Positions 22,283 through 33,023 of a stretch of 64,000 nucleotides of DNA are shown here, in pieces. Within the stretch, counting starts at the first letter, position 1. The number at the start of each line of letters is the position of its first letter. Source of the stretch: Neofusicoccum parvum (Eukaryota > Ascomycota > Dothideomycetes > Botryosphaeriales > Botryosphaeriaceae); the NCBI GenBank assembly GCA_020912385.1, contig CP087206.1, positions 2,728,001 to 2,792,000 on the forward strand, written 5' to 3'. The translations under genes were made by a program, and so were the position numbers. The notes below the pieces were generated by a model that saw nothing but the letters and a program-made list of their open reading frames with translations, was not told the origin of the DNA and did no database searches.

Positions 22283-22929
22283 CTAGTAGGTATTTCCATA
22301 GATTTCTAAGCTCTTTTATAATAAAAATAAATAAGGACTAGGAAAATAGACTAGGAGATAGACTAAAATAAAATTACTAGCTTTTATTTTATATAAACGA
22401 AGCCGTAAATAAAACAGCCTAGGCTTACACGAGGGTTTTTATTATCCGTTTACTCCTAAGAAATAAATAAAGTACTATAGATAGGGATTAAGTAGAAAAT
22501 AAATTACGTGGTTTATTTCTTAACTTAGGCGGGTAGTTTAGTAACTTTTTATACACGGGCGTGAAAATTTACGCGAGGCGTTAGAGGAGAAAGAAAAAGT
22601 AATAGAATTTCCTTTAGTAAAGGATAACTCTACGCCTAGTAGGCGGAATCGGGTACAACTAAAACCTTTTGTTCCCGAGGGTAGTCCAAAGGTCCTCGTG
22701 AATTTTAGTAGGGTTGCGGTGCGATTTAGGTTCGAAATCTAACTACGAAGTTTATATAGGCTGGAAACCGCTAAACGCGCCTCTTCTTTAACGCTTTACG
22801 CACCAGCGCGTATAGCTACGAAGCTGGAATTCGGGATTCTAGCTGAGTGAATAAAGGGCTTTCAAACGGTATCGGTCTTAGCGCTTTTTCTCGTGGTTGA
22901 TTTCGGGGTATACTATATAGCCTCATCTT

Positions 22930-23193
22930 TCTATAAGATATATTATATTAAAGTTAAGGATTATAGTAAGAAGGTAATTACCCCTAGAGATAAGAGTAAT
23001 AGAGGTAACTACTAGGGTAGCCGCTGCTTTTTCCTAAAATACCCTATTAAAGACGTTCTATATCTACTAGAGAGTAAAATCTAGTATTAATTTAGATATA
23101 ACTAGGACGATCTAGTATAATTTAAGATCTTTTCTAATTATTCTATTAGGTATAGGGCCTTCTAGGGGGGTTAGAGGGGTTTAAATAGAGGGT
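22930..23193. repeat. Repeat A, copy 2 (more heavily mutated)
   Basis: Direct partner of 22018-22282. Differences are mostly G-to-A and C-to-T relative to copy 1. No coding potential remains. Confidence 0.7.
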
Positions 23194-23499
23194 GCCTAGG
23201 TCTATAATTAGGTAGAAAGGTTAGATCTAGTTACTTACATATAGATTAGGCTTCTAGTTACCTTAGTAACCGTATTTATAGCGTGTTTAATTTACTACAT
23301 AGTAGTTCCTAAAATAGATAAGGTAAAATTAAGCCATTTCTTTTTTATGTATTTATAAAAGGCCTTTAGAAGGTCTAGTAGGCGTAATTTCTATTATTAG
23401 TCGATTGAATTTTTAATTACCTAGTAAACAAGGTCCCTAGTAGCGAGTAGGGCATCTTGGGAATTTAAAAATTCCGGTAATTAGGGCCTAAATAGCCTA

Positions 23500-23960
23500 T
23501 TTCCTAGGACTAGAGGGACTTTAGTCAGGTTTTAGCGGGGGATATCCGAGATTTAGGTCGAATATTACGTGGGACTAGGCTAGTTAGGCCTAATTCCTAG
23601 GACTAAAGGGATTTTAGTCGAGATTTAGCGTGTGGGTTAAGTATAAATTAGCTAGTTTAGTCTATTTCTAGGGACTAGAGGGATCTTAGTTAGGTTTTAG
23701 CGCGTAAATTAAGTCTAACTAGACTAGTTAGGCCTACTTTCTAGTAGGAGAGGACTTTAGATAAAATTTAGTAGTTTTATTAAAGGAATTTAAAAAAAAG
23801 GCACGGTTTTAGACTAGATTCCTAGGATAAGGCTAGTAATAAAGGTCTTAGTAGGTCTTAATAGGAGCGGTATAACCTCTCTAGTCCTCTTCTAGCTACT
23901 AGGGCTAGGGGTAGAGGTAGAGGAGGGCGCTATTGAGGTCTATTTTTTAGGAGGAGGGGG
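23500..23960. repeat. Repeat B, copy 1
   Basis: Direct partner of 25440-25810. Contains several internal iterations of a GGACTARAGGGAYTTTAGTC-like motif followed by a TTAGCG word about every 90 bp. It is more AT-rich than its partner. Confidence 0.65.
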
Positions 23961-23989
23961 GGGAGGGGGAGGTTCTAGAAGGGGATAAA

Positions 23990-24060
23990 GGTAGAAGAAT
24001 TACTATTAAGATTTATTTTCTAGGGGGGGGATCTAAGAGAGGTCTTAGAAGAGGTTCTAG
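23990..24060. repeat. Left arm of a 70-bp inverted repeat
   Basis: The segment containing ATTACTATTAAGATTTATTT appears in reverse complement at 25030-25100, interrupted by few mismatches. Confidence 0.6.
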
Positions 24061-24554
24061 AGGATACCTATATAGATAGATAAATTCATTTTCTTCCCGA
24101 TATAGCTCCCTTTCGGGTCCATGCGGGGTAGGCTATCTGCGATATTTTACATGAGAGGGAAAACCTGGTCTCCCAGGTGAAAAACCCCTCCTTTCTTCTT
24201 GGGTTGGTTGCCCCTTTATATTCCGTTTTTCCTGCTTACCGGTAGAAGCTACTATAGCAGCCTTACATTAGCTAGGTGTTAACCTTAGCTCTCTCTTTCT
24301 CCCATGTCCTGGTGCTGGTCCTCCTGGTCAAGATCCTGGTTCTCCTGGTAGTTCTCCTGGTGGACCTCCTTGGCCTCCTGGTCCATCTCTCTTGCCAGAC
24401 TAAATTGGTTTAGCAGCCCTAGGTGTAGAAACCACTTTGTTGCTGCTTGGACCCCTTTCTTTGTTGACAGAAGGGTGTGGTAGTCTGTGGTTTCTGCTAG
24501 TTGTAGCATCTGTGCTCTGCCTTCTTGGAAGTGTGGGCAGAGGATACCTATATA
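24059..24554 (-). mobile_element. 5'-truncated LINE insertion with 16-bp target-site duplication
   Basis: The word AGAGGATACCTATATA occurs at 24059-24074 and again at 24539-24554, framing a 464-bp less-degraded insert. On the minus strand the insert starts inside a coding frame (24538 down to 24285) with the C-terminal end of a LINE polyprotein: AETTDYHTLLSTKKGVQAAT, then KWFLHLGLLNQF, then a Glu/Asp/Gln-rich tail. About 210 bp of 3' UTR follow. A long variable duplication plus 5' truncation is the product expected of target-primed reverse transcription. Confidence 0.75.
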
Positions 24555-25440
24555 TAAACTAACTAAACTAACCCCTCTCTTCCTCCTCTTCCTCCTCCTC
24601 TCCCCCTTATCTCCCTTCTAATTTAGCTTAAACTCGTAGACTAGATAAAGTAGCTACGCTATAATCTATTTCTTAAATAGTAGTACGTCTAGTCTACGCG
24701 CTATTAAGTTATTATAGTTTTCTTTTTCTAACCTCCCTCTTAATTATTAAGTAACGCGTCTTTTTTAATAAAAGTTCGCGTAATTAGCCTGATTATGCGC
24801 TAAAACTAGCGCTTTATTTAGATAGTAGGTTATATATCTAGTCTTAACTAGGAAGGATCCCTTAGATACCTAGGTTAACTACTAGGCACGCTAAAGACTA
24901 GACCTCCTAGAGGCCTACTAGGCGTATAAGTAGGAATTTCTAGCAACCCTTTAGGTAATAGATAGTTAATTTTAAGCCCTTATTAACTCTTCTAACCCCT
25001 TATTAGTAACTTCTAGGTACTTCTAGGCCTAGGAACCCTCTTAGAACTCTTTCTAGAACCCCCCCTAGGAAATAAATCTTAATAGTAATCCTTCTACCTC
25101 TAAGTACCCGTATTTACTCTCTAAATATACAATATATAAGAAGGCCTATATAGGTAACGATCCTAGATATAAGGGTAGGCCTAAGCCCTACTAAAGGACC
25201 ACTTTCCTTATAGTTAATTTCCTACTAAATTACCCTAATACTCCCTTCCTTATTTCCTTTATTAAATTCTAGCTTAAAAGTAAGCTATTTAGTATATCTT
25301 ACCTAAGCTATAATAAAGGGGGTAACCCCTACTATAGCTAGTTACCCCTATCTCCTTCCCCTTAGTAGGTGCCTATAGGGCACCTTATCCTTATAGTCTT
25401 AGACTTAGTAGAGACGTAAATAGATTAATTAATCAATTAA
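24555..25440 (+). mobile_element. Degenerate LINE 3' region, plus orientation
   Basis: The segment 25200-25440 is the reverse complement of the LINE 3' UTR at 19040-19260. Shared landmarks are AATTTCCTACTAAATTACCC and the GTCTTAGACT block just before a terminal AT-simple tail at about 25418-25440. The upstream part is heavily mutated and has no frame. It partly overlaps the right arm of the inverted repeat (25030-25100). Confidence 0.55.
25030..25100. repeat. Right arm of the 70-bp inverted repeat
   Basis: Reverse complement of 23990-24060, containing AAATAAATCTTAATAGTAAT. Confidence 0.6.
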
Positions 25441-25810
25441 TCCTGGGACTGGAGGGACTTCAGTCAGGTTTTAGCGGGATATATGTCGAATATTACGTGG
25501 AATTAAGCGGGTTAGGCCTATTTACTAGAACTGGAGGGGTTTTAGTCAAGATTTAGCACGTAAATTAAGTGGGAATAGGCTGGTTTGGCCTAGTTTCCGG
25601 GAGGAGAGGGCTTTCAGGCAAAATTTAGCAGTTTTGCTGAAGGAATTTAGAAAAGGGCACCGTTTCACGCTGGATTCCAGGGACTAGGCGCGCCTAGGTG
25701 TGCCTTGTAGGGATCTATAGGGGCGGTGTGACCTCCCTAGTCCTCTTTTGGCCGCTGGGACTAGGGGTAGAGGTAGGGGGGTCGCTATTGAGGTCTATTT
25801 CCTAGGGGGG
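25440..25810. repeat. Repeat B, copy 2 (less mutated)
   Basis: Direct partner of 23500-23960. Keeps CpG- and CTGG-containing words (GGCCGCTGGGACTAGGGG) where copy 1 has TA-rich equivalents, so it is the younger or less mutated copy. Confidence 0.65.
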
Positions 25811-26560
25811 GGTCCTAGGAGGGGTCGTGAGCAAACCATTAAGTATATCTAGCCCAAGCTATAATAGTAGAAAGGGGAAATCCTAGGAAGATTCTAGAAT
25901 CTTATTCTTATAGAGAAATACGAGATGAGAAATACTTATTCCGACTGAGAAGTAGGGGAAACCTAAATCTCAACAGGCCGCTGTTCGAAGCCGATTACTC
26001 TAGGTTTTCTATAGAAATTTTGCAGCTATATATTAATATACCGTCTTCTCTTATTAGCATCGACGATAATTAAGTGTCTAGTAGCCTATCCTAGTAATAG
26101 TTATCGAGTAACCTTTAAACCCCCCGTTGACCTATCGAAGAGATAACCAGCGTCTTAATCTCGAGATGAGCCTTCTCGATGTACCTAGAAGGCAAGGATA
26201 ATTTAAGGCTAACAATAAGATATACTTATATATCGCGATCGTAACCTACTCTAAATAGTAATAATGTAGAAGAGCGGCTAGGATAAAGGGTAATAACGTT
26301 TTTAAGAGCCTTCTACATGGATGAAACGGTATAGAAAAGCGACGGATACCTTATTTTCTATACTCTAAACTAGAAGGGTAATAAGCCCTGTAATCGTTTG
26401 TGGCGGTTTTATATAACATGTGCGTCTACTCCTTTAAATATAAATAGGGGTGGTAAGGGTCGAGACGGCGAGAGCTGTAAGAGAGCCAGGTAACCCTACT
26501 CCATTAACCTACAGTGCGTTAATGTAAGCAGAGACGTCTACTTAGAATGGGGATATACGT

Positions 26561-27132
26561 TGTGGATTTCTATAAAAAGGCTTGGTACCTGAAACGCATT
26601 TTGACTGGGCTGTCCGCCACCCTCCTCGACCTTGCACCCCAGTCAGGAACATCGGGTAGGCACCGGCTGTCAAGCTTGTGTAGAGAGCCCAAGCCGGGTA
26701 ATGCCTGTGACTGCTGATTATCAATAGACGAGGCTAACCGCGGCACGAGCCTCGGCATCAAACGGTTTCCCCACATTGCAAGATTATTGGAGGCTTCTAC
26801 ACTAGCTAAAGGCAAACTAACAGGAACAACTCTAGTTTCCGGGGTCCTCCCACCACCTCCCACCCGGCCAATCGCTGCGTTCGGAGTACGAACGCAAAAT
26901 AACCGGCGTGGTCGCTATGGCAGTGATCGCCGGAGTTGTACAGACACATGCCCCGCTCTCTCAAAGTAGGATGTTAGCTCGGCATCAGATGTCAACTGAA
27001 ACAACGGTGGTACTCCTATAGCCATGCACGGGTCCAAGAGATGACAGTTGTATGTATATAAACTCCGGCTTGATCTAGTCAACACGGCTGATTCAGTCAT
27101 CCGTGGCCTCCCAAGATCCAATCGTCGTTAGC
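26561..27132 (+). promoter_or_regulatory. Upstream region of the lipase gene with TATA box
   Basis: Between the end of the AT-rich island and the lipase start. TATATAAA at 27055-27062 lies 71 bp before the ATG at 27133, a normal TATA-to-ATG distance for a short fungal leader. The rest of the stretch holds no supported gene. Confidence 0.55.
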
Positions 27133-28547
27133 ATGGCCTTGTCATTCATCTTGCTCGTTCTAACTTTCACTGCGCTGGGAGTGGGACAAGGCCTTGTTCC
27201 TCCCAGCCAGGACCCGTTCTACCAGCAGCCGGACAACATCTCCAGCTACGAGCCCGGCGCTGTCATCCGTTCGCGTCAAGTGTCCAATAGCCTGGAGCCG
27301 TTCATCCCTCTGCCTGTCAATGTCTCGATCCAGTCTGTACACCAGTACCTATACAGAACCACCGACAGCCTGGGGGACGCCGTTGCGGCTGCCACAACAA
27401 TCCTGGTTCCTTACAACGCCGATCCAAGCAAGCTCCTGTCATATCAGATTGCCTACGATTCGGCCAACCCGGATTGCAGTCCATCCTACACCCTGCGCAA
27501 CGGCACGGCTGAAGGCGGTTTGGGTGGTATTGTCGGTTCCAACAGTACGCTGTCGATTGACACTCCGTTTGCAAGTGTTGCCCCATCCGCTCCCGGCTGT
27601 TCTCCACTAATGCGGTTGTGCAGATTGCTGCCTCCCTCAACCAAGGATGGTACATCGTCACATCCGACTACGAAGGCCTCAAAGCCCAATTTGTCGCAGG
27701 CCTGATGGCTGGCTACGCAACGCTTGACTCCGTCCGTGTAGCACTCAGCGAGGGCCCTGCTCTCGGCCTGTCTCCCCAGGCAAAGTATGCCATGTGGGGT
27801 TACTCGGGCGGATCGCTTGCAAGCGAATGGGCAGCCGAGCTCCAGGCTTCCTACGCACCGGAACTCAAATTCGAAGGTGCCGCCCTCGGAGGACTCATTG
27901 CCAATGTCACTGCCGTGGCCGTGACCATCAATGCCACCCCCTTTGCCGGACTTGGGTTTGCAGGCATCGCCGGCCTCGCCATAGCGTATCCCAACTTGAC
28001 CCAGTATCTCGACGAATATCTCCTCCCGGAGAAGGCGGCCGAGTTCTACGAGATCGGTAGCCACTGCCTTGTCGGCGATATTATCGAAGGCGCGAACAAA
28101 GACCTGTACTCTTACTTTGTGAACGGCGACCAATCCCTGTCGGAGCCCGTACCTGCCAGCGTGCTCAACATAGCAGGTCAGATGGGTGTCTACGGCACCC
28201 CTCAGATGCCACTGTACATTTACCATGCGAACGGCGATGAGATCAGCCCGGCTACAGAAACTGACCAATACGTCGCCGAGTTCTGCGACAAAGGCGGCGT
28301 GACCATCGAATACTACAAGAACCTGTTTGGAGAGCATGCAACGGAGGAAATTCTCGGATCGGCCAATGCGTTGGGCTGGGTTGCGGATCGTCTGGAGGGT
28401 AAGCCTGTCGATAGCATTGGTTCATGCACCACCGAAAACGTTTTCATCTCCCAGTTGGAGTCCGACACGATCCCTCTGATCGGCCTGGAGCTTCTTGCTG
28501 TGCTTCAGACTCTTCTAGGTGGTATGCTCGGTGGCGGGCTTGTTTAG
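27133..28547 (+). CDS. Secretory triacylglycerol lipase (LIP family)
   Basis: Two exons (27133-27570, 27624-28547), 453 aa. Signal peptide: MALSFILLVLTFTALGVGQG. The nucleophile serine sits in WGYSGGSLASEWAA, and the family motif GWYIVTSDYEG lies just after the intron. YHANGDEISPATETDQYV and GEHATEEI carry the likely Asp and His of the triad. This is the PF03583 secretory lipase family, as in Candida LIPs and fungal extracellular lipases. The intron has a GC-AG form (GCAAGT donor, CACTAAT branch, TGCAG acceptor; 53 bp); a weak GT donor six bases downstream also keeps frame. N-glycosylation sequons are frequent (NVS, NGT, NST, NLT). It lies next to the transposon island. Extracellular lipid hydrolysis is inferred from the family. 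Confidence 0.9.
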
Positions 28548-29210
28548 TATCATTAAGGATATATATAGGAAACGAGCCTGAAAAAGGTCTTACATATCAT
28601 CACGCGTTCTCTCATCGCGGTCTCTCGAGCCGTTCTAAATACAGTATTGAGAAACGAATAAACCCAACAGCGCCACCGCACCGACGTGAACAAGCCGCGT
28701 ATTCCATCATAAGTAGGAGAGCAAAGACGATAGAAACCCGCTCCCCCGCTTGTAAATCAGCAAAGAGGAACACCCTAGCAGATTCCCCCCCTCTCACCCC
28801 CCAAAAATGAAATGAAATAAAGAATCTGGACGATGTATAATCTCCAGACTAAACGCTAAAAAGGGTATTTCCTATGCTGGCAAACGCCAAAGAAGAAGAT
28901 AGAATATTTTAATCCTTACCGGGAGTAGCTGGTAAGGACAGGATGATTTTGTAGCATCGATAATACCCAATTAGGAAACAAGGCCGCCACGCCAACTCCA
29001 TGGATTATGCATATGCTGTTGGTCGGTTCTAAAGCGAGAACTCAAAGATTGACGCCGGTCTAAATGGGTTACAGAAACCGAGATGTGGAGCTTAGTGCAG
29101 GGAAGTGCCAGCTCGCGCGATTGGCAGGGCATTGATTCAAGCCAGACTAGCACCGCGCGAAGAACGGCGTAGATGAGGGGACCGTTTGCGGATGGAAGGC
29201 AAATGTACTC
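28548..29210. other. Convergent intergenic region (lipase / Skn1-Kre6)
   Basis: 663 bp between two convergent stop codons. Contains A/T-rich 3' flank words such as AATAAA (28657, 28814) but no gene. Confidence 0.4.
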
Positions 29211-31432
29211 TCATGTCTTTGAGCTGGACTTGCAATCGTGGATGAGGGAGTTTTGGGGCCAATCGTAGTCTGTTTGGTGCCTGTTCTGTTGTCAGTCTTC
29301 ATGATCGTGCGATAAAAAAGCAAACGTCAAGAACATACCATCTGGTCAAATTGATGTTGGCATACGGCTCAGGATGATTGGCGATATATTCTGTCGTGGG
29401 ATAGCCCGGAGGATCGCAAGTCATTACCTCACTGTCCTCATCCTGGTAGATGCGGATGTAGTCGATCCTCATTGTTGCCGGTAGAGTAGAGGCGATGCCA
29501 GTCAGGTTGATCGTCGAGAAACTGTCCGACATGCCGAAGTTGATGATGAGGGACATCGGCTCTTGTGGTATGACTCTCTGCGCCACGTTTCCGTTGGGCC
29601 CGATCGCTCTTGCATCCAAGGTCCACATTGGCTCGTCGCCCACATGCCATGTGATGAAACCATCGTCGCCAGGAGTATAGTCAAAGGCATACGTCTGGTA
29701 CGCGTTACCATCGTACCAATCGTTGTTCAGGTTGGAAAGGCCGGAGATGGCTTGCTGATAAGGTCCTCCAGCGTAGGGGTTGATCGTTGTGACTGAGTGG
29801 TCGTAAACCTCAAAAAAATCTGGGGCAGTTCAGTTAGCGTGCAAATACAACCAACAAGTGGAGATAACCTTACCGTAATCCGGCTGGTACCAAATATCGA
29901 ATGGCGCTAGTTGACAGCTCTGCGACACCACGCCAATGTACTCGCCGGTCGAGAGAGGGGCGTTGCTTGCTTCAATGACATCAATTTCAGGCGCAGATCT
30001 CGAGTTGCCAGGGCTCGGGTGATCCTCCCCATCGCAGGTGCAGGCAGGCAACCTCATGCCCGGCAGATAGTTGATACCATCTGTCGAACTTTGGTTTGCA
30101 GTGATGCCGGCGTCGCAGGTGTCAGAATAGCTATACGGCCAGGTACCGTCCGTCGTTGCTGCGTAGCCGGGCCTACCAAGGTTGCCCATGGCCCAGAAAC
30201 CCGGCCAGAAACCGACCGTGTCTCCTCGGCCCGGAAGAGATATCGAGGCTTCGAGGTGGCCGCCTTTGAAGCAGAGCTTGTTCCATGACTGAAGCATGCC
30301 GGACCGGTACTCCAGATCGTGGTTTGCAAAGGCCTCGAAGCGGATGTTGAGCGTGCCGTCTTTGGTGGTCACAGCATCTGGGTCATACCACTGGCAGTTG
30401 TCAGATTCTGCGCAGCAACCAAGGTGAGTTCTGACATACCTCAAGATCCTGCGTCACTCCGTACCACAAATCAACCGCTTGGAAATACGGATCGTCTTCA
30501 TCGTAGAAGGTCCGGCCGTCTGTGTTGAACTCGTCTGAGAACTGCAATTGCTGTCAGCGAAATTGGGTAGCCAGACGCAGATCGTGCTTCCATACCACGA
30601 GAACTTGTTTCTTCCCCGAGTAATATGACTTGCGAGACTTGACGCTGTCGGGTGTATCGGGATCAATGAGACCGGTGCGGACATTCTTGAGTAGATCTTG
30701 GTGGACGTCAACGCAGTTCGGGTCCTTGGCACACGCACCTCCGGTGGGGTCAATGAGCTTCTGGGCAAATGTCCTGCAAGAGGCGTTAGTGGAAGGAAGA
30801 AAACGAGAGGGCCAAAAGACGTACAAGATTGGGTAGCCGATGAAAAGCATCAGCAAGCCGAGAGTGAGCAGAGCCAGCCCGCCGATGTTGAGCATTCCAC
30901 GCTTGTTCCAGATATTGCAATCGCGGACTTCCTTGTCCGCGGGGTCTGGTTCATGTAGCCAGTCGTCCTTCTCAACGTCCTCGGGGAAGAGTAGGAGGCC
31001 TGCTGAAGGCGTGATGTTGTACTTCTCCGAGACAGTCTGTGTGTTGAAGGCCGAGTCGTCGTCGCTACCGGCTCTTGACGGAGCCCTCGAGTCGTCGAAT
31101 GGTGAGAAGAAAGGACCGCGACTCTCGGCCGACTCAGAGCTCCAGCTGGTCCTTCGCGACGAGTATCCTGGGGATTCTTCATCGCGGAACCTTCTGGTGC
31201 GCGAGGCGCGTGGCGGGATGAGGAACTCAGCAGACTCGTGCACGGGAGCGGGCTGGTTGTACATGGGTCTCGTGTCGACGGTCAATGAGCGCGACGAGTC
31301 CTGGCGCGAGGCCGTAGGGCGTTCGGCGGTAGCATCGGTCGGGACAATGTTGGAGCTGCTGGAGTTCAGGCGAATGTGCGGCGGCGCATGCTGGGCGTCC
31401 GCCGCCAGCGCGGGCGAGTCTGGCGAGGACAT
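29211..31432 (-). CDS. Beta-1,6-glucan biosynthesis protein, Skn1/Kre6 family
   Basis: Six exons: 31432-30825, 30773-30596, 30541-30440, 30390-29874, 29819-29339 and 29280-29211, all canonical and in frame, giving 651 aa. It is a type II membrane protein. A Ser/Arg-rich cytoplasmic N-terminus (about 180 aa) precedes one helix at about 181-203 ([20 protein letters not shown]), then a lumenal GH16-like domain. Key blocks are [39 protein letters not shown] and [12 protein letters not shown] (E-I-D-x-x-E catalytic-type signature), ending in a [12 protein letters not shown] tail. The family is required for beta-1,6-glucan assembly in the cell wall. The ATG at 31432 was chosen; upstream codons in frame lack an ATG. 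Length is near the family norm. Confidence 0.94.
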
Positions 31433-32503
31433 GGAAAGCGAGCGTGGGAGGCGCCAGGCCAAACGGGCGGAGGGTTGGGCAGGCGGGCGCAGTGGCGGCG
31501 CGTTTGTTGTTTGCGGGCTTTCGCTGGTGTTTCGCAGCGGCAGCGGTGGTGCTCAGGACGACGGCAGAGGCGCGAGGATTATTTCGAGGGCCCGAAAGGG
31601 GCGGTTCCTAGTTTCTTGCGCGGTGGCAGGGTTTCGCGGGCTCGGAGGCGCGATTGGCTGGGCAGGCAGGAGGGCGAATAGAAATTGGCTGCAGCTGGGA
31701 ATTGAGGCGTGATCTTAGATCTGCGGCGGGCGCAGGCGGCCAGCGGGCGGCGCATTCCCCTGGCCCAATGCGAGGCCCCAGCAAATCAGCGGCGCCGGGC
31801 AGCACTACATGCGAGGAGCTGCGCAAGCCCGCCGAGGCGCCCTCCCGCCATGCCATCATCGCCGCCGCTCAACGCTCTCCAAGCGGCCGGTGTTCTGGCG
31901 CTGCCATGGCTCGTGTGCTCGTGTCCTCATCCACAAACGCTGCTATCGCGCCGATCTCCCGCCGCAACACCGACCGGACGCAGCAGACCTCCAGGACGTG
32001 TACGAAGCCGCAGGTTGCGCGGCGTGCGCATTTCCGCGCCGGGCGACGCACCCCTGAGCCGCCCCATGTCGCTGCATAGCCGTCGCATCGCGCCCGCCTC
32101 CAAGAATGCGCAAATGTTGCCTAGGTGCAAGCACCGCTGTTTCTGACTGCGACCGCGCCCTCCACACGGCTTCACGCCTGGCTGCGCCAAACCGCCCCGT
32201 GCCACCCTCTCGCGCTGCTCTGGGGCAGTGTCGCGCTGATCCGCCCGACGCCTGAACCATGCTTCTGCCGCTGCTTGTCCAGATGCTTGACCCCAATTAA
32301 TAACCGCTAGCGCCACTTGGGTTCGGATATTGCTGTTAAAGGGCCATGCGCCCTCCCTGCCGAATCAATGCACTCGGCTGTCCAAGCTTGCCATACAGAT
32401 AGCTTTGCATCTGCACTCGTGTCCAAGAGCGCCGTTTCATTTCACTGTACCACATGACCGTGCACCGTGATGGCTCATCACGGCAAAGAAGAACGCCTTA
32501 CGC
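31433..32503. other. Intergenic, promoter of the Skn1/Kre6 gene
   Basis: 1.07 kb, GC-rich, with overlapping low-quality frames on both strands and no supported gene. Confidence 0.4.
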
Positions 32504-33023
32504 CTACGACTCCACCGCCACTGCCTTCAACCCGACAATCTTGCCTCCCTTCTTGTCCAGGCTCACCACGTAGTACTCTGCCCGTGTGCTCCCGTGCTGG
32601 ACTCTGAAGATGCTCACATCCTGGCTCCCAGCCTGCTTCACCGCGTCGATCACCTTCGCATATTGGGTCTTTGGATCAAAGTCTTTCTGGCTGATACTGG
32701 ATGCGTCGGAATCGTGTCCAATCAGCTTGGCGAATCCACCTGAGCGCGGCAGTCAGATCAGCTGCGTTCTCGACTTGTGCCCAAGAAGGCGGGAGCGTAT
32801 CCAAACCTTCCGAGGGCATGGCATCGCCGTCCCATTTCAGGCTCACGGGCTCGAACGGCTCGTCGGCGTCGGAGACATAGTACTCTTCGATCTGCTGCAG
32901 GACTTGCGGCACCGCGGAATCCACCGCCTTGGTCGTGAACGACTTGGACTTGGCTGAAGCTGGGGCGCCCGTGTCCTGGTTAGCCTTGTCCAGGAAGGCA
33001 GCGTAGTCTTCGTCGGAGGCCAT
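32504..33023 (-). CDS. Conserved-looking small protein of unknown function
   Basis: Two exons (33023-32807, 32739-32504) give 150 aa. The 67-bp intron (donor GTTTGG, branch CTGAC, acceptor CTCAG) was placed because it joins MPSEG to GFAKLIGHDSDASSISQ in frame and removes a frame that otherwise ends in noise. The product starts MASDEDYAAFLDKANQDTG, with an amphipathic segment VDSAVPQVLQQIEEYYVSDADEP. The C-terminal half looks like a small alpha/beta domain (YAKVIDAVKQ, DVSIFRVQHG, AEYYVVSLDKKGGKIVGLKA). No signal peptide or membrane helix. I do not recognise the family. Confidence 0.7.

Larger units (their letters stand above)
18896..26560. repeat. RIP-degraded transposon island
   Basis: About 7.7 kb of TA-rich DNA, dense in CTAG and TAG words, that lacks long reading frames in any of the six frames apart from remnants described separately. 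Internal repeat pairs differ almost only by C/T and G/A transitions, the footprint of repeat-induced point mutation. Recognisable content: non-LTR retroelement 3' ends in both orientations, one RNase H-bearing LINE relic, one 5'-truncated LINE insertion, and a solo LTR that is compositionally younger. GC content recovers at about 26.56 kb. Stretches inside that are not assigned to a feature (e.g. 21570-22015, 22285-22925, 25835-26560) hold only degenerate AT-rich sequence. Confidence 0.88.

Noticed and set aside
22690..22760. Possible tRNA-like T-arm (GGTTCGAAATC) in the AT-rich island
   Set aside because: No acceptor stem or D-arm of proper spacing could be paired around it.
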